From: Labilibaculum sp.
GTDB lineage: Bacteria > Bacteroidota > Bacteroidia > Bacteroidales > Marinifilaceae
Length of the DNA: 64,000 bases
Assembly (NCBI GenBank): GCA_016342745.1
Contig: JAEINT010000009.1
Coordinates: 62,001-126,000, forward strand
Direction of reading: 5' to 3'
The position numbers were made by a program, and so were the translations under genes. Every line of letters starts with the position of its first letter. The first letter of the stretch is position 1. Shown here in pieces: positions 34,907 through 44,396 of this stretch. Below the pieces are notes generated by a model that was not told where the DNA came from, made no database searches, and saw nothing but the letters and a program-made list of their open reading frames with translations.

Positions 34907-37270
34907 ATGAGATTTGATTTTTGTAGAGCCTTATTCTTTTCAATTTGTATTGGAGTTGGATTATCTTCCTGTTCGGGTATCGAAGATAATCGAATAAGCA
35001 CGAACGGTCTTGAGGTGGTTGAATTTAAAGTACTGCCATTTGATTTAAAGGATGTTAAATTGCTTGATGGCCCTTTTGAAAAGGCCATGGAATTAAATGT
35101 GCAGAGCTTGTTGAATTATGAACCAGACAGATTGCTGGCAAAATTTAGGATCGAAGCAGGTCTTCAGCCTAAAGCAGAGCATTATGACGGCTGGGAGGCA
35201 AATACAATAGCAGGACATAGCTTAGGACATTATTTAAGTGCCTGTGCCTTAATGTATAATTCAACAAATGACAAGCGTTTTCTTGACCGGGTTAATTATA
35301 TTGTTGATGAGCTGGCAGCTTGTCAGAATGTTGACGGTGAAGGATATATAGGTGCTTTCCCTCACGGAAAGCGGATCCTTGAAGAGGAAGTAGCAAAAGG
35401 AGATATACGTTCGAAAGGATTTGATTTGAATGGAATATGGGTACCCTATTATACCGAGCATAAAGTGATGGCTGGTTTGACTGACGCTTATAATTTATGC
35501 GGGAATAAGAAGGCTTTACAAATCAATATAAAATTTGCAGATTGGTTAACAACCATTGTAAAAGACTTAAATTTTGAACAAATTCAGAACATGCTGGATT
35601 GTGAGCATGGAGGAATTAATGAGTCGTTGGCTGATCTTTACGGATTAACCAAAAATGAGAAATATCTGCAGCTGTCTAAGGTCTTTCATCACAAAAAGGT
35701 GCTTGATTCTTTGGCTCACCATGTTGATATTTTGCCGGGAATACACGCGAATACACAAATTCCAAAATTAGTTGGATGTGCACGTCGTTATGAGCTTACA
35801 GGGGATTTGTCTGATAGAGAATCGGCTGAGTTTTTCTGGGATCGTGTTGTAAATCATCACTCCTATGTTACAGGCGGTAATTGCAATCATGAATATTTTG
35901 GGGAGTCGGATCATTTGCGCAACCGCCTTAGTCAAAATACGACTGAAACATGTAATGTGTACAATATGTTGAAGCTGTCCCGTCATCTTTTTGAGTGGGA
36001 TGCCGCTCCTGAAGTTGCCGATTTCTATGAAAGAGCATTATTCAATCACATTTTATCCTCTCAGCACCCTACAGATGGACGGGTGATTTATAATTTGTCA
36101 TTGGAAATGGGTGGTCATAAGGTTTATCAGGATCCGTATTGGTTTACATGTTGTGTGGGCACAGGAATGGAGAATCATTCAAAATATGGAGCAAATATTT
36201 ATTTTCACAACAATAATGAATTGTATGTAAGTCAATTTATTGGTTCTGAATTAAACTGGAAAAGCAAGGGTGTGATTGTAAAGCAGACAACTGTTTACCC
36301 GGAAGAACAAGGAACAAAATTGGAGTTTAACTGCGAAAAACCAAGCAAATTTACGCTTAAGTTGCGCTACCCAAAATGGGCTGAAAATGGTGTGGAGATT
36401 TATATCAATAAGGAAAAGATATCTGTTGAAGAAAAACCGCAAAGTTTTATTTCCATTGAAAGAACCTGGAAAAATGGAGATGTATTGGAATATAAGATGC
36501 CTTTTACTCTTCGTTTGGAAACCATGCCTGATGACAGCAACCGTGTTGCAGTTATGTATGGGCCGATGGTAATGGCTGGTGAATTAGGCCCAGAAGACGA
36601 TCCAAAAGCAACTGATGCAATGTATGTGCCTGTAATTATGACAGAAGATAGAGATCCTTCTAATTGGTTGAGTTCTGTAGAAGGAGAAGTAAATACATTC
36701 AAAACAGAATCGGTTGGATATTTACATGATTTTGTTTTGAAGCCATTCTATAAAGTGCATGATGTAAGGTATTCTGTATATTTTGATATTTTCAACCAAG
36801 AATCATGGGCGAAATACCAAAAGGAATATCAAGCTAAACAAGCACAGAAAAAGAAGTTGGAAGAAATGACAGTTGACTTTTTCCAACCAGGAGAAATGCA
36901 GCCCGAACGGGATCATAATTTTACAAGCCAAAAATCATCCGTTGATGTGATAAAAAATAAAAGATCCCGCGTTGTTGACAGAGGTGGTATAATGTCCTTC
37001 GAAATGGGATTGATGAAAGGAAATCGATTGGCTTTGGCTGTTGAATATTGGGGCGGAAGTACTGGTGCTAAAACATTTGATGTCTTAATTGATGGAAAAT
37101 TACTTGCTACAGAAAATATCGCAGAAAAAAAGCCGGGTGAATTCGTTGATATCTTATACCAATTGCCTGATGATATTTGCATGACCAAAGATAAAGTGTT
37201 GGTTACATTTAAACCTCACGAAGGGCATAGAGCAGGACCGGTATTTGGTGTAAGAACTGTTAAGCAATAA
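34907..37270 (+). CDS. GH146-type beta-L-arabinofuranosidase, lipoprotein
   Basis: A 787-residue lipoprotein (lipobox near GLSSCSG) of the DUF1680 superfamily. Its start (DVKLLDGPFEKAMELN, LLNYEPDRLLAKFR) resembles GH146 rather than GH127. The conserved metal/nucleophile positions are present: E347 and C349 in TTETCNVYNM, C415 and C416 in WFTCCVGTG. A C-terminal region (about 640-787) adds a beta-sandwich-like domain after a lysine/glutamine-rich linker near residue 645. GH146 members remove beta-1,2 L-arabinofuranose; a homologue sits with ara genes in the Bacteroides arabinan locus. It ends the first cluster; a strong terminator follows. Confidence 0.88.
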   Translation: MRFDFCRALFFSICIGVGLSSCSGIEDNRISTNGLEVVEFKVLPFDLKDVKLLDGPFEKAMELNVQSLLNYEPDRLLAKFRIEAGLQPKAEHYDGWEANTIAGHSLGHYLSACALMYNSTNDKRFLDRVNYIVDELAACQNVDGEGYIGAFPHGKRILEEEVAKGDIRSKGFDLNGIWVPYYTEHKVMAGLTDAYNLCGNKKALQINIKFADWLTTIVKDLNFEQIQNMLDCEHGGINESLADLYGLTKNEKYLQLSKVFHHKKVLDSLAHHVDILPGIHANTQIPKLVGCARRYELTGDLSDRESAEFFWDRVVNHHSYVTGGNCNHEYFGESDHLRNRLSQNTTETCNVYNMLKLSRHLFEWDAAPEVADFYERALFNHILSSQHPTDGRVIYNLSLEMGGHKVYQDPYWFTCCVGTGMENHSKYGANIYFHNNNELYVSQFIGSELNWKSKGVIVKQTTVYPEEQGTKLEFNCEKPSKFTLKLRYPKWAENGVEIYINKEKISVEEKPQSFISIERTWKNGDVLEYKMPFTLRLETMPDDSNRVAVMYGPMVMAGELGPEDDPKATDAMYVPVIMTEDRDPSNWLSSVEGEVNTFKTESVGYLHDFVLKPFYKVHDVRYSVYFDIFNQESWAKYQKEYQAKQAQKKKLEEMTVDFFQPGEMQPERDHNFTSQKSSVDVIKNKRSRVVDRGGIMSFEMGLMKGNRLALAVEYWGGSTGAKTFDVLIDGKLLATENIAEKKPGEFVDILYQLPDDICMTKDKVLVTFKPHEGHRAGPVFGVRTVKQ

Positions 37271-37317
37271 ATAAGGAAAAAATATTTTAGCTAGTTTTTA
37301 ATGGTGGATAGTTCTGA

Positions 37318-37355
37318 AAACTGCAAATCTCAAAAGAGAGATTTGCAGTTTTTTT
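37318..37355 (+). terminator. Rho-independent terminator after GH146
   Basis: AAACTGCAAATCTC (37318-37331) pairs perfectly with GAGATTTGCAGTTT (37338-37351), loop AAAAGA, followed by TTTT. It is a 14-pair stem and the clearest terminator of the middle block, separating the two SusCD clusters. Confidence 0.93.
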
Positions 37356-37489
37356 GTCTGGGGAAGGATTTTTTTTTCAATAAAATGACTTATAACACAT
37401 GCTTGTTACTTTTTTAAACAATAGTGATAGTCCAAAGCCTAAAGAATAGACAGATTTGAGTTATATTTTTTAACCCAAAAATAACATTC

Positions 37490-40489
37490 ATGAAAAAAAT
37501 TGTCATCCCCCCTCAACAGCTTGGTAATAAAAACTGCTGTTTAAGGTTTTTACTTGTTTTAGTGATTTTTTTGTGTTTATCGGGGCAGGTTTTTTCCCAA
37601 AAACTTGCTCAAGGTTCTGTCGTCGATGATTCTGGAGTTCCATTACCGGGTGTTTCTGTATTTATTGATGGAACAACCGTTGGTACAGTGTCTGATATCG
37701 ATGGTAAATTTATGATTCAGGCATCTGTTGGAGATGTAATTCATTTCTCATTTATAGGATTTAAGGATCAAAAGGTTGAGTATACTGATAATGTATTAAG
37801 TATTGTTATGAGTCCAGATGTTTTTGGACTGGATGAAGTTGTTGCAATCGGTTATGGTAGTGTTAAAAAAGGTGATGTTACCAGTGCTATTGCATCCGTT
37901 AAGTCTGATGATTTTATTAAGGGAGCTGTCAAAGATGCTGCTCAATTGATTCAAGGAAAAGTTGCAGGTTTAACCATTGCAACACCTTCAGGAGATCCAA
38001 CAGAAGGTGCGACAATCATGTTGCGGGGAAATTCCTCATTGTTAGGAAATTCTGCTCCTTTGGTGTTGGTTGACGGTGTTCCAGGAAGCCTTGAATCTGT
38101 TGCTCCGGAAGATATTGAATCTATCGATGTATTAAAAGATGGATCGGCTTCGGCAATATATGGAACTCGTGGAACAAATGGAGTTATCATTATTACAACA
38201 AAAAGAAGCATTAAAGGTATGGAACCTACCATTTCCTATGATGGTTATGTCTCAATTGCATCTATCAGCCGTAAGCTCGATTTTATGAATGCTGAAGACT
38301 TAAGAGCAAAGTGGAATGAAGGTTATTCGTTCACAGGAGCTAATTTGGAAGATTATGGATCCAATACAGACTGGCTGGATGAAATTACAAGAAAAGCTGT
38401 CAGCCATGTTCATAATGTTGTTTTTCGAGGTGGCACTAAGAATACAAGTTTAACAGCCTCACTTAATTATAAAAATAATCAAGGTGTTTTTATTAAAACA
38501 GATAATGAAAAATATACCGGTCGTATTGATGTTAGTCACATCATGTTTGATGGTAAATTAACTGCAAATATCGGGACTATAATCAGCGAACAAAATTTCT
38601 GGACTGGTGGAGATGGATATAGTTTTAATAAATATGTTTATCGACAGGCATTAATCCGAAATCCGACTGAACCAATTAAAAATGAAGATGGTCGTTGGTA
38701 TGAGCGCGATGTATATTTTTACGATAATCCAGTTGCATACCTGAAAGAGTCTGATGGTGAAAACAAGTACCGTAATGTGAGATTTAAGGCCAGTTTAACT
38801 TATAAACTATTTGAAGGGCTTAACGTAAAGGGAATGTACACCAGAAAAAGCAATTCAAACATTCGCGGATATTATGAAACTAAAAATCATGTTTCAACAA
38901 CTAAGTATGGGGCAGAAGGTTATGCTTCTCGTGGTACCGAAAATTATTTAGGCAACTATACAGAGTTTACTGTAAATTATAAGAAAGTGATAGACGGAGA
39001 TCATAATTTATCTGTTCTTACTGGTTATAATTATGAAGACAACATGACGGAAGGATTCTGGGCCAACAACAAATACTTTCCTACTGATGGATATACGTAC
39101 AATAATCTTGAAATTGGAAGTGGTTTGACCAAAGGAGAAGCAGGCATGGATAGTTATAAATACTCTGATAAATTGATTGCTTTCTTTTCCAGGGTAAGTT
39201 ATTCTTTTGCCAATAAGTATTTATTCATGGCAAGTCTTCGTAGAGAAGGTTCTTCCCGGTTTGGTAAGGATCATAAATGGGGAAATTTCCCTGGAGTTTC
39301 TGTAGGATGGAGAATGTCTGAAGAAGATTTTGTTAAAGAAATTAACTGGATTGATAACTTAAAATTACGTGCTGGTTTTGGTGTTACCGGTACTAATGTG
39401 GCCGATTCTTATAATTCTTTAAGTAGTTTAAATTATAGCGATTATTTTTATTCTAATAAAGAATGGGTTCGAAAGTTAGTTCCTGCCCGAAATGATAATC
39501 CTGATTTGCGTTGGGAGAAAAAAGAGGAAATTAATATAGGACTTGATTTTGGATTATTAAATGGTAGAGTTAGCGGAGCTTTTGATTTTTATAATAGAAA
39601 AACCAAAGATGCTTTATGGAATTACGATGTTCCAACACCACCATACCTTTATGGCAGCATCATGACAAATGTGGGCGAAATTAAAAATCAGGGTTTTGAA
39701 GCTTTGATTAATGTGACTCCTATTAAAACACCAAACTTTGAGTGGAAAGCTAATATGACCTTTTCAACCAACAAAAATGAATTGGTTTCTTTATCAAATG
39801 ACAAGTTTCAAACCACAAATGACTTTTTCTATCCTGAAGATGGTTATACCGGCGAGCCGATTCAAACAACAACTCATATTGTTAAAATAGGGGGACAAAT
39901 AGGAAATTTCTATGGATTAAAGAGTGTCGATATCTCAGACGATGGTATTTGGATAATAGAAAAACCTAATGGCGAAAGAATTTCAGCAGCAGAATCGTCA
40001 ACAGATGATCGTCAGGTATTAGGGAATGGAATTCCAAAATACTATGCTAGCTGGAACAATAGCTTTCGATACAAAAACTTCGATCTGAACATCAACATGC
40101 GGGGAGCATTTTCTTATCAAATTTTAAATTTTTCTCGGATGTTTTATGAAAATCCAAAGATTGCATACAATACCTTAAATTCTGCTTATGATAAAATTTA
40201 TGGGAAAGCTGTATTGAATGATGATCAGCGTTATGTGAGTTATTATGTTGAGGATGGTGATTATTGGAAAATTGATAACATTACCTTGGGATACACTGTA
40301 AATCTTAAAAATAAAGATGTTTTCAAAAATTTAAGAGTTTACGTATCAGGATTGAATCTACACACTTTTACTGGTTACGAAGGGATTGATCCTGAGGTGA
40401 AACAAACAGGTTTAGCTCCGGGTAATGATGAACGAGACAAGTATCCTACTACAAGAACATTTACATTTGGTGTTAACGTAACCTTTTAA
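37490..40489 (+). CDS. susC: SusC-type TonB-dependent transporter 2
   Basis: A 999-residue outer-membrane transporter: signal peptide (to about residue 37, VFSQ), regulatory domain (GVPLPGVSV, FSFIGFKDQ), plug (VVAIGYGSVKKGDVTSAIASV; PLVLVDGVPGSLESVAPEDI; YGTRGTNGVII) and beta-barrel ending FGVNVTF. The plug region is very like SusC1, and the barrel also shares blocks (KYVYRQALIRNP; REGSSRFGK). Its SusD partner starts 10 bases downstream. It is probably a recent paralogue of the first pair that handles a related glycan or glycopeptide. Confidence 0.96.
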   Translation: MKKIVIPPQQLGNKNCCLRFLLVLVIFLCLSGQVFSQKLAQGSVVDDSGVPLPGVSVFIDGTTVGTVSDIDGKFMIQASVGDVIHFSFIGFKDQKVEYTDNVLSIVMSPDVFGLDEVVAIGYGSVKKGDVTSAIASVKSDDFIKGAVKDAAQLIQGKVAGLTIATPSGDPTEGATIMLRGNSSLLGNSAPLVLVDGVPGSLESVAPEDIESIDVLKDGSASAIYGTRGTNGVIIITTKRSIKGMEPTISYDGYVSIASISRKLDFMNAEDLRAKWNEGYSFTGANLEDYGSNTDWLDEITRKAVSHVHNVVFRGGTKNTSLTASLNYKNNQGVFIKTDNEKYTGRIDVSHIMFDGKLTANIGTIISEQNFWTGGDGYSFNKYVYRQALIRNPTEPIKNEDGRWYERDVYFYDNPVAYLKESDGENKYRNVRFKASLTYKLFEGLNVKGMYTRKSNSNIRGYYETKNHVSTTKYGAEGYASRGTENYLGNYTEFTVNYKKVIDGDHNLSVLTGYNYEDNMTEGFWANNKYFPTDGYTYNNLEIGSGLTKGEAGMDSYKYSDKLIAFFSRVSYSFANKYLFMASLRREGSSRFGKDHKWGNFPGVSVGWRMSEEDFVKEINWIDNLKLRAGFGVTGTNVADSYNSLSSLNYSDYFYSNKEWVRKLVPARNDNPDLRWEKKEEINIGLDFGLLNGRVSGAFDFYNRKTKDALWNYDVPTPPYLYGSIMTNVGEIKNQGFEALINVTPIKTPNFEWKANMTFSTNKNELVSLSNDKFQTTNDFFYPEDGYTGEPIQTTTHIVKIGGQIGNFYGLKSVDISDDGIWIIEKPNGERISAAESSTDDRQVLGNGIPKYYASWNNSFRYKNFDLNINMRGAFSYQILNFSRMFYENPKIAYNTLNSAYDKIYGKAVLNDDQRYVSYYVEDGDYWKIDNITLGYTVNLKNKDVFKNLRVYVSGLNLHTFTGYEGIDPEVKQTGLAPGNDERDKYPTTRTFTFGVNVTF

Positions 40490-40499
40490 ACCTGGAATC

Positions 40500-42116
40500 A
40501 TGAAATTAATATATAAAAAAGAACGTATATATGTAAAGCCGGCATTTACTGGTTTTATTTTATTGCTTGCAATTTTGTTTGGAGGCTGTGTTAAATTGGA
40601 TGAGGAAGTTTATTCTGAAGTATTGGAAGAAACTTTTACGGCAACGGAAGCTGATGTAACAGCATTAATCGCTTCTGGTTATACTCCGCTTCGTTACATT
40701 ATGGGGTGGCAGGGCTTATTTGATATTCAGGAGGAACCTGGTGATATTATTATTACTCCAACAAGACCAAATGGATGGGATGATGGGGGAACTTATAAAC
40801 GAATGCATTTTCATACGTGGGATAATGAACAATGGCAATGCCGAAATACCTGGTTGACCTGTTATGAGGCTATAAATAATGTGAATCGGGTGATGTCTCA
40901 AATTCAAAGTGGATCACTTCCAATTGAAGAAGAACAATCAGTAAAAGTAGTAGCAGAGTTGCGTGCATTGCGTGCATTGTGGTATTCAATTCTTTGTGAT
41001 ACTCACGGAAATGTTCCTCTTGTTATTGCTTATAATGATGAATTGCCCAAACAATCTTCAAGGGCAGATATTTATAAATTTATCATTGGTGAGTTAACTG
41101 ATACTGATGTTATTGAGAATTTAACAGAAGTTGTTGACCAAACGACATACGGGCGTATCACAAAATGGGCTGCTTATCAGTTATTGGCCAGAATGTATCT
41201 AAATGCAGAAGTGTATAGTGGCACCGCAGAATGGGAGAAATGTATTCTTGCTTGTAACGAAGTGATTTCTTGTGAGAAATATGATCTTGAATCAAATTAT
41301 AAGGATATTTTTAAAGTTGATAACGAAGATTCTGATGAAATAGTTTTTGCTGTTCCTTATGACAATAAAAATGGAACTGGTTGGAATGCGCACATGAAAC
41401 AGCTGTTGCCTGCACATCGTGATGTTTTTAATATGACAGCGCAACCATGGGGTGGTTCAAGTGCAAATCCTCAGTTTATTAGTAGTTATAGCCCTCAGGA
41501 TAAGCGATTTGATGCGACATGGTTACATGGTGATCAGCTAAATGCTACTGATGGGAGTGTTGTAATGACTTTAGTCAACAAAATGCCTAGTATTTATGAT
41601 TGCGAATTTGAGGAAGGTTATCGTGTTTGTAAATATGAAATTGAAGCTGGATGTAAGAGTAACATGAGTAATGATTTGCCTTATTTTAGATATGCAGATG
41701 TATTACTCATGAAGGCTGAATGCCTGCTTCGTACAGGAAAAAGTGATGAGGCAGCAGTTTTGGTTAGTGAGGTGAGAACTCGTGATTTTGACGATATTAA
41801 CGATGCAAAGGTAACCGGAGCTGAATTGTTGGGCAATACAACCATTCAATATGGAACATTGGCCGAAGATGGAACAATCGATTCTCCTGGAGATCAGTCT
41901 GCTGTATTGTATGGTCGGTTTTTAGATGAATTGGGTTGGGAGTTTGCTGCTGAATTCAGACGTAGAACAGACATGATTCGATTTGGTGTATACCAAACAA
42001 AAAGCTGGTACAATCATGAACCTCAAGGGGCACATACGATCCTTTTTCCAATTGGACTTGGAGAACTAAACACCAATTCAAATTTGGTTCAAAACCCAGG
42101 GTATACCGGAGGTTAA
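40500..42116 (+). CDS. susD: SusD-type glycan-binding lipoprotein 2
   Basis: A 538-residue lipoprotein (lipobox LFGGC) with SusD features: EVYSEVLEETFTATEADV after the anchor, an RALRALWYSILCDTHGNVPL helix pair, FRYADVLLMKAECLLRTG, and the C-terminal GWEFAAEFRRRTDMIRFG. It resembles SusD1 (LDESVYDKL versus LDEEVYSEV) and partners SusC2. It is followed by a stem-loop and then GH27. Confidence 0.95.
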   Translation: MKLIYKKERIYVKPAFTGFILLLAILFGGCVKLDEEVYSEVLEETFTATEADVTALIASGYTPLRYIMGWQGLFDIQEEPGDIIITPTRPNGWDDGGTYKRMHFHTWDNEQWQCRNTWLTCYEAINNVNRVMSQIQSGSLPIEEEQSVKVVAELRALRALWYSILCDTHGNVPLVIAYNDELPKQSSRADIYKFIIGELTDTDVIENLTEVVDQTTYGRITKWAAYQLLARMYLNAEVYSGTAEWEKCILACNEVISCEKYDLESNYKDIFKVDNEDSDEIVFAVPYDNKNGTGWNAHMKQLLPAHRDVFNMTAQPWGGSSANPQFISSYSPQDKRFDATWLHGDQLNATDGSVVMTLVNKMPSIYDCEFEEGYRVCKYEIEAGCKSNMSNDLPYFRYADVLLMKAECLLRTGKSDEAAVLVSEVRTRDFDDINDAKVTGAELLGNTTIQYGTLAEDGTIDSPGDQSAVLYGRFLDELGWEFAAEFRRRTDMIRFGVYQTKSWYNHEPQGAHTILFPIGLGELNTNSNLVQNPGYTGG

Positions 42117-42138
42117 TAATTTTTAGAACATAATACAT

Positions 42139-42191
42139 ATCGCAAAAGCATTTTAAAGTTCTTTCGAGCGTAGAATGTTTTTGCGATTTTC
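42139..42191 (+). terminator. Stem-loop after susD2
   Basis: ATCGCAAAAGCATT (42139-42152) pairs with AATGTTTTTGCGAT (42174-42187) with a single wobble, around a 21-base loop, followed by TTTCTT. It may be a leaky terminator between susD2 and the GH27 gene 80 bases downstream. Compare the stems after susD1 and susD3. Confidence 0.7.
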
Positions 42192-42267
42192 TTGTAAGTT
42201 GGTTTATAATCTTTTTTAATTAGAGGATTCATTTGTAAATAAATTATTTCGTCGAACTGAAAAAATA

Positions 42268-43470
42268 TTGAAAATGATAAGAAAGTATTTTTTAATTTTA
42301 ATTGTATTTCAGGTATTTCAAGGATACAGTCAAAAATCTGAAGAGTTAGCACTTACGCCTCCAATGGGATGGAACAGCTGGAATAAATTTGGTTGTAATG
42401 TAAGCGAGAGTCTGATTATGGAAATGGCTGATGCAATGGCTGAAAGTGGAATGCGTGATGCTGGTTACGAATATTTGGTGATTGATGATTGCTGGCAGAT
42501 AGGCCGCGATAGTCTTGGAAATATTATTGCTGATCCAGAACGGTTTCCTTCAGGAATGAAAGTACTTGTTGATTATGTGCATAGCAAAGATTTAAAATTT
42601 GGCATTTACTCTTGCGCTGGATCAATGACCTGTCAGTCTCGTCCGGGCAGTCGTGGATATCAGTTTCAGGATGCTCGTACTTATGCATCGTGGGGCGTAG
42701 ATTACTTGAAATACGACTGGTGTTTCGATCAGGGACAAAATGCTGAAGCAGCTTATAAAACAATGAGTGACGCTCTTAAAGCCAGCGGAAGACCGATTGT
42801 ATTTTCGATTTGTGAATGGGGCGAAAGTGAGCCTTGGAAGTGGGGGAAAGGAATCGGACATTTGTGGAGAACAACGGCTGATATTCGGGATTGTTACCAA
42901 TGTACTTTTGATTGGGGAGGACTTGGTGTTCTCGACATCATTGATAAACAAGCTGAGTTATATGAATTTGCAGGTCCCGGACATTGGAATGATCCTGATA
43001 TGCTGGAAGTGGGAAATGGAGGCATGACACCGGATGAAAATAAAACACACTTTTCGATGTGGGCCATGTTGACCGCACCATTGATGGCAGGAAACGATTT
43101 GCGAAATTTGGATAAGGCTACAGCTGAAATTCTTATGAATGAGGAGGTAATAGCAATTGATCAGGATTCCGACGGACACCAGGCCAGAAAATTTATGGAT
43201 ATGGGGGAATATGAAATCTGGGCAAAACCTCTTGCTGGCGGAGAAGTGGCTGTCTGCTTTTTAAACCGTACCGATGAAGTCTGGAAGTTGGATTACGATT
43301 GGAAAAAACAGACGATGTATTTTGCAACAGATGTTAGTATCCATCGAAATGTATATAAGGTAAAAGATTTGTGGGAACATAAAATTATTGGGAAAACCGA
43401 TGAAAATCTTGTTAAAGAAATTCCTCCCCATGGAAGCTTGTTAGTTCGCTTGTCGAAGTTAAATAAATAA
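42268..43470 (+). CDS. GH27 alpha-galactosidase (or beta-L-arabinopyranosidase)
   Basis: A 400-residue secreted enzyme (signal peptide ending GYSQ near residue 22; ATG at 42274 is an alternative). Family landmarks are PPMGWNSWNKFGC, the substrate-binding pair D73-D74 in VIDDCW, nucleophile D150 in LKYDWC, and acid/base D205 in WRTTADIRD. Both alpha-D-galactose and beta-L-arabinopyranose are GH27 substrates because they share ring geometry. The DD pair is the usual alpha-galactosidase arrangement, whereas known arabinopyranosidases tend to alter this pocket, so galactosidase is mildly favoured. Alpha-galactose occurs on serines of extensin, which would fit the neighbouring genes. Confidence 0.9.
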   Translation: MKMIRKYFLILIVFQVFQGYSQKSEELALTPPMGWNSWNKFGCNVSESLIMEMADAMAESGMRDAGYEYLVIDDCWQIGRDSLGNIIADPERFPSGMKVLVDYVHSKDLKFGIYSCAGSMTCQSRPGSRGYQFQDARTYASWGVDYLKYDWCFDQGQNAEAAYKTMSDALKASGRPIVFSICEWGESEPWKWGKGIGHLWRTTADIRDCYQCTFDWGGLGVLDIIDKQAELYEFAGPGHWNDPDMLEVGNGGMTPDENKTHFSMWAMLTAPLMAGNDLRNLDKATAEILMNEEVIAIDQDSDGHQARKFMDMGEYEIWAKPLAGGEVAVCFLNRTDEVWKLDYDWKKQTMYFATDVSIHRNVYKVKDLWEHKIIGKTDENLVKEIPPHGSLLVRLSKLNK

Positions 43471-43485
43471 TAAAAAACATTATAA

Positions 43486-44310
43486 ATGAAAAAAATTCTT
43501 ATTCTAATCGCGGTTTTGATGCCTTTGTACGTGGTATCTGCAAAGAATGAAAAAACGGATCAGTCAGGGCAAAAAATATTTACAATTACATCTCCGCCTT
43601 CCGATTTTAAATTCGATTCATTTTATAAAAAGTATGTTAACGTGAATGGAATTCATATCATGAGCTCTAATAAAGTTCCTGATTCCGCTTTTTATGTGGC
43701 TTGTAATATTGTCGATTTTTTGACTAAAAGTTTGCCTGGTAAATTTTTGAATCAGATGGTTAAAGAAAATGCCCGACTTGCAATTATGGCTCGCTACGAA
43801 GGAACAACAGATATTCCGGAACATGCGCACTTGGCTCAGGACACTACTTTGAACTGGGATCTTAGAGCCCGGGGACTTGGCGGCGATATGGAATTGCCGT
43901 TAACATCTTGTGCTGAAGAGAATCTGCTTGCTTATCAGATTGATAAATACCATGCTGAGGATATTTTGATTCATGAATTTGCACATGCAATTCATTTGAT
44001 TGGAATTGCACCAATCGATTCTACATTCAATAATTTACTGCAGGAAAAATTGGATAATGCCATTGCTAAAGGGAAATACAAAAAAATGTATGCCGCCACC
44101 AATATATATGAATATTGGGCTGAAGGAGTTCAGAACTGGTTTAATATAAATGCCGAGGTAAAGGTTCCTGATGGAAAACACAATTGGGTGAATACCCGGG
44201 AAGATATGAAGAAATACGATCCTGATTTGTATGAAATTGTAGCGCGGTATTTTCCTGAATTCGAAAAAAGTCCATCCCGTCATTCTACAGCCAATTTATA
44301 TCGAAAATAG
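43486..44310 (+). CDS. Small secreted HExxH protein, putative gluzincin metallopeptidase
   Basis: A 274-residue protein with a signal peptide (MKKILILIAV...VSA). It contains ILIHEFAHAIH (H163, E164, H167) and, about 42 residues later, NIYEYWAEGVQNWF with E209 or E213 as a candidate third zinc ligand. Another conserved-looking segment is PEHAHLAQD. The pattern HExxH...E suggests a gluzincin peptidase. No family name could be assigned with certainty. It lies 15 bases after GH27 and 86 bases before an S9 peptidase, so it is probably co-expressed with both. Proteolysis of glycoprotein side products is a reasonable but unproven role. Confidence 0.75.
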   Translation: MKKILILIAVLMPLYVVSAKNEKTDQSGQKIFTITSPPSDFKFDSFYKKYVNVNGIHIMSSNKVPDSAFYVACNIVDFLTKSLPGKFLNQMVKENARLAIMARYEGTTDIPEHAHLAQDTTLNWDLRARGLGGDMELPLTSCAEENLLAYQIDKYHAEDILIHEFAHAIHLIGIAPIDSTFNNLLQEKLDNAIAKGKYKKMYAATNIYEYWAEGVQNWFNINAEVKVPDGKHNWVNTREDMKKYDPDLYEIVARYFPEFEKSPSRHSTANLYRK

Positions 44311-44396
44311 TAAAAGAATAAGAAATGGTTACTGAATAGAGGTGTGAAAGCCTTTAATAATTTAATAATGTAAATCATACTATTAATTAAAAACAA

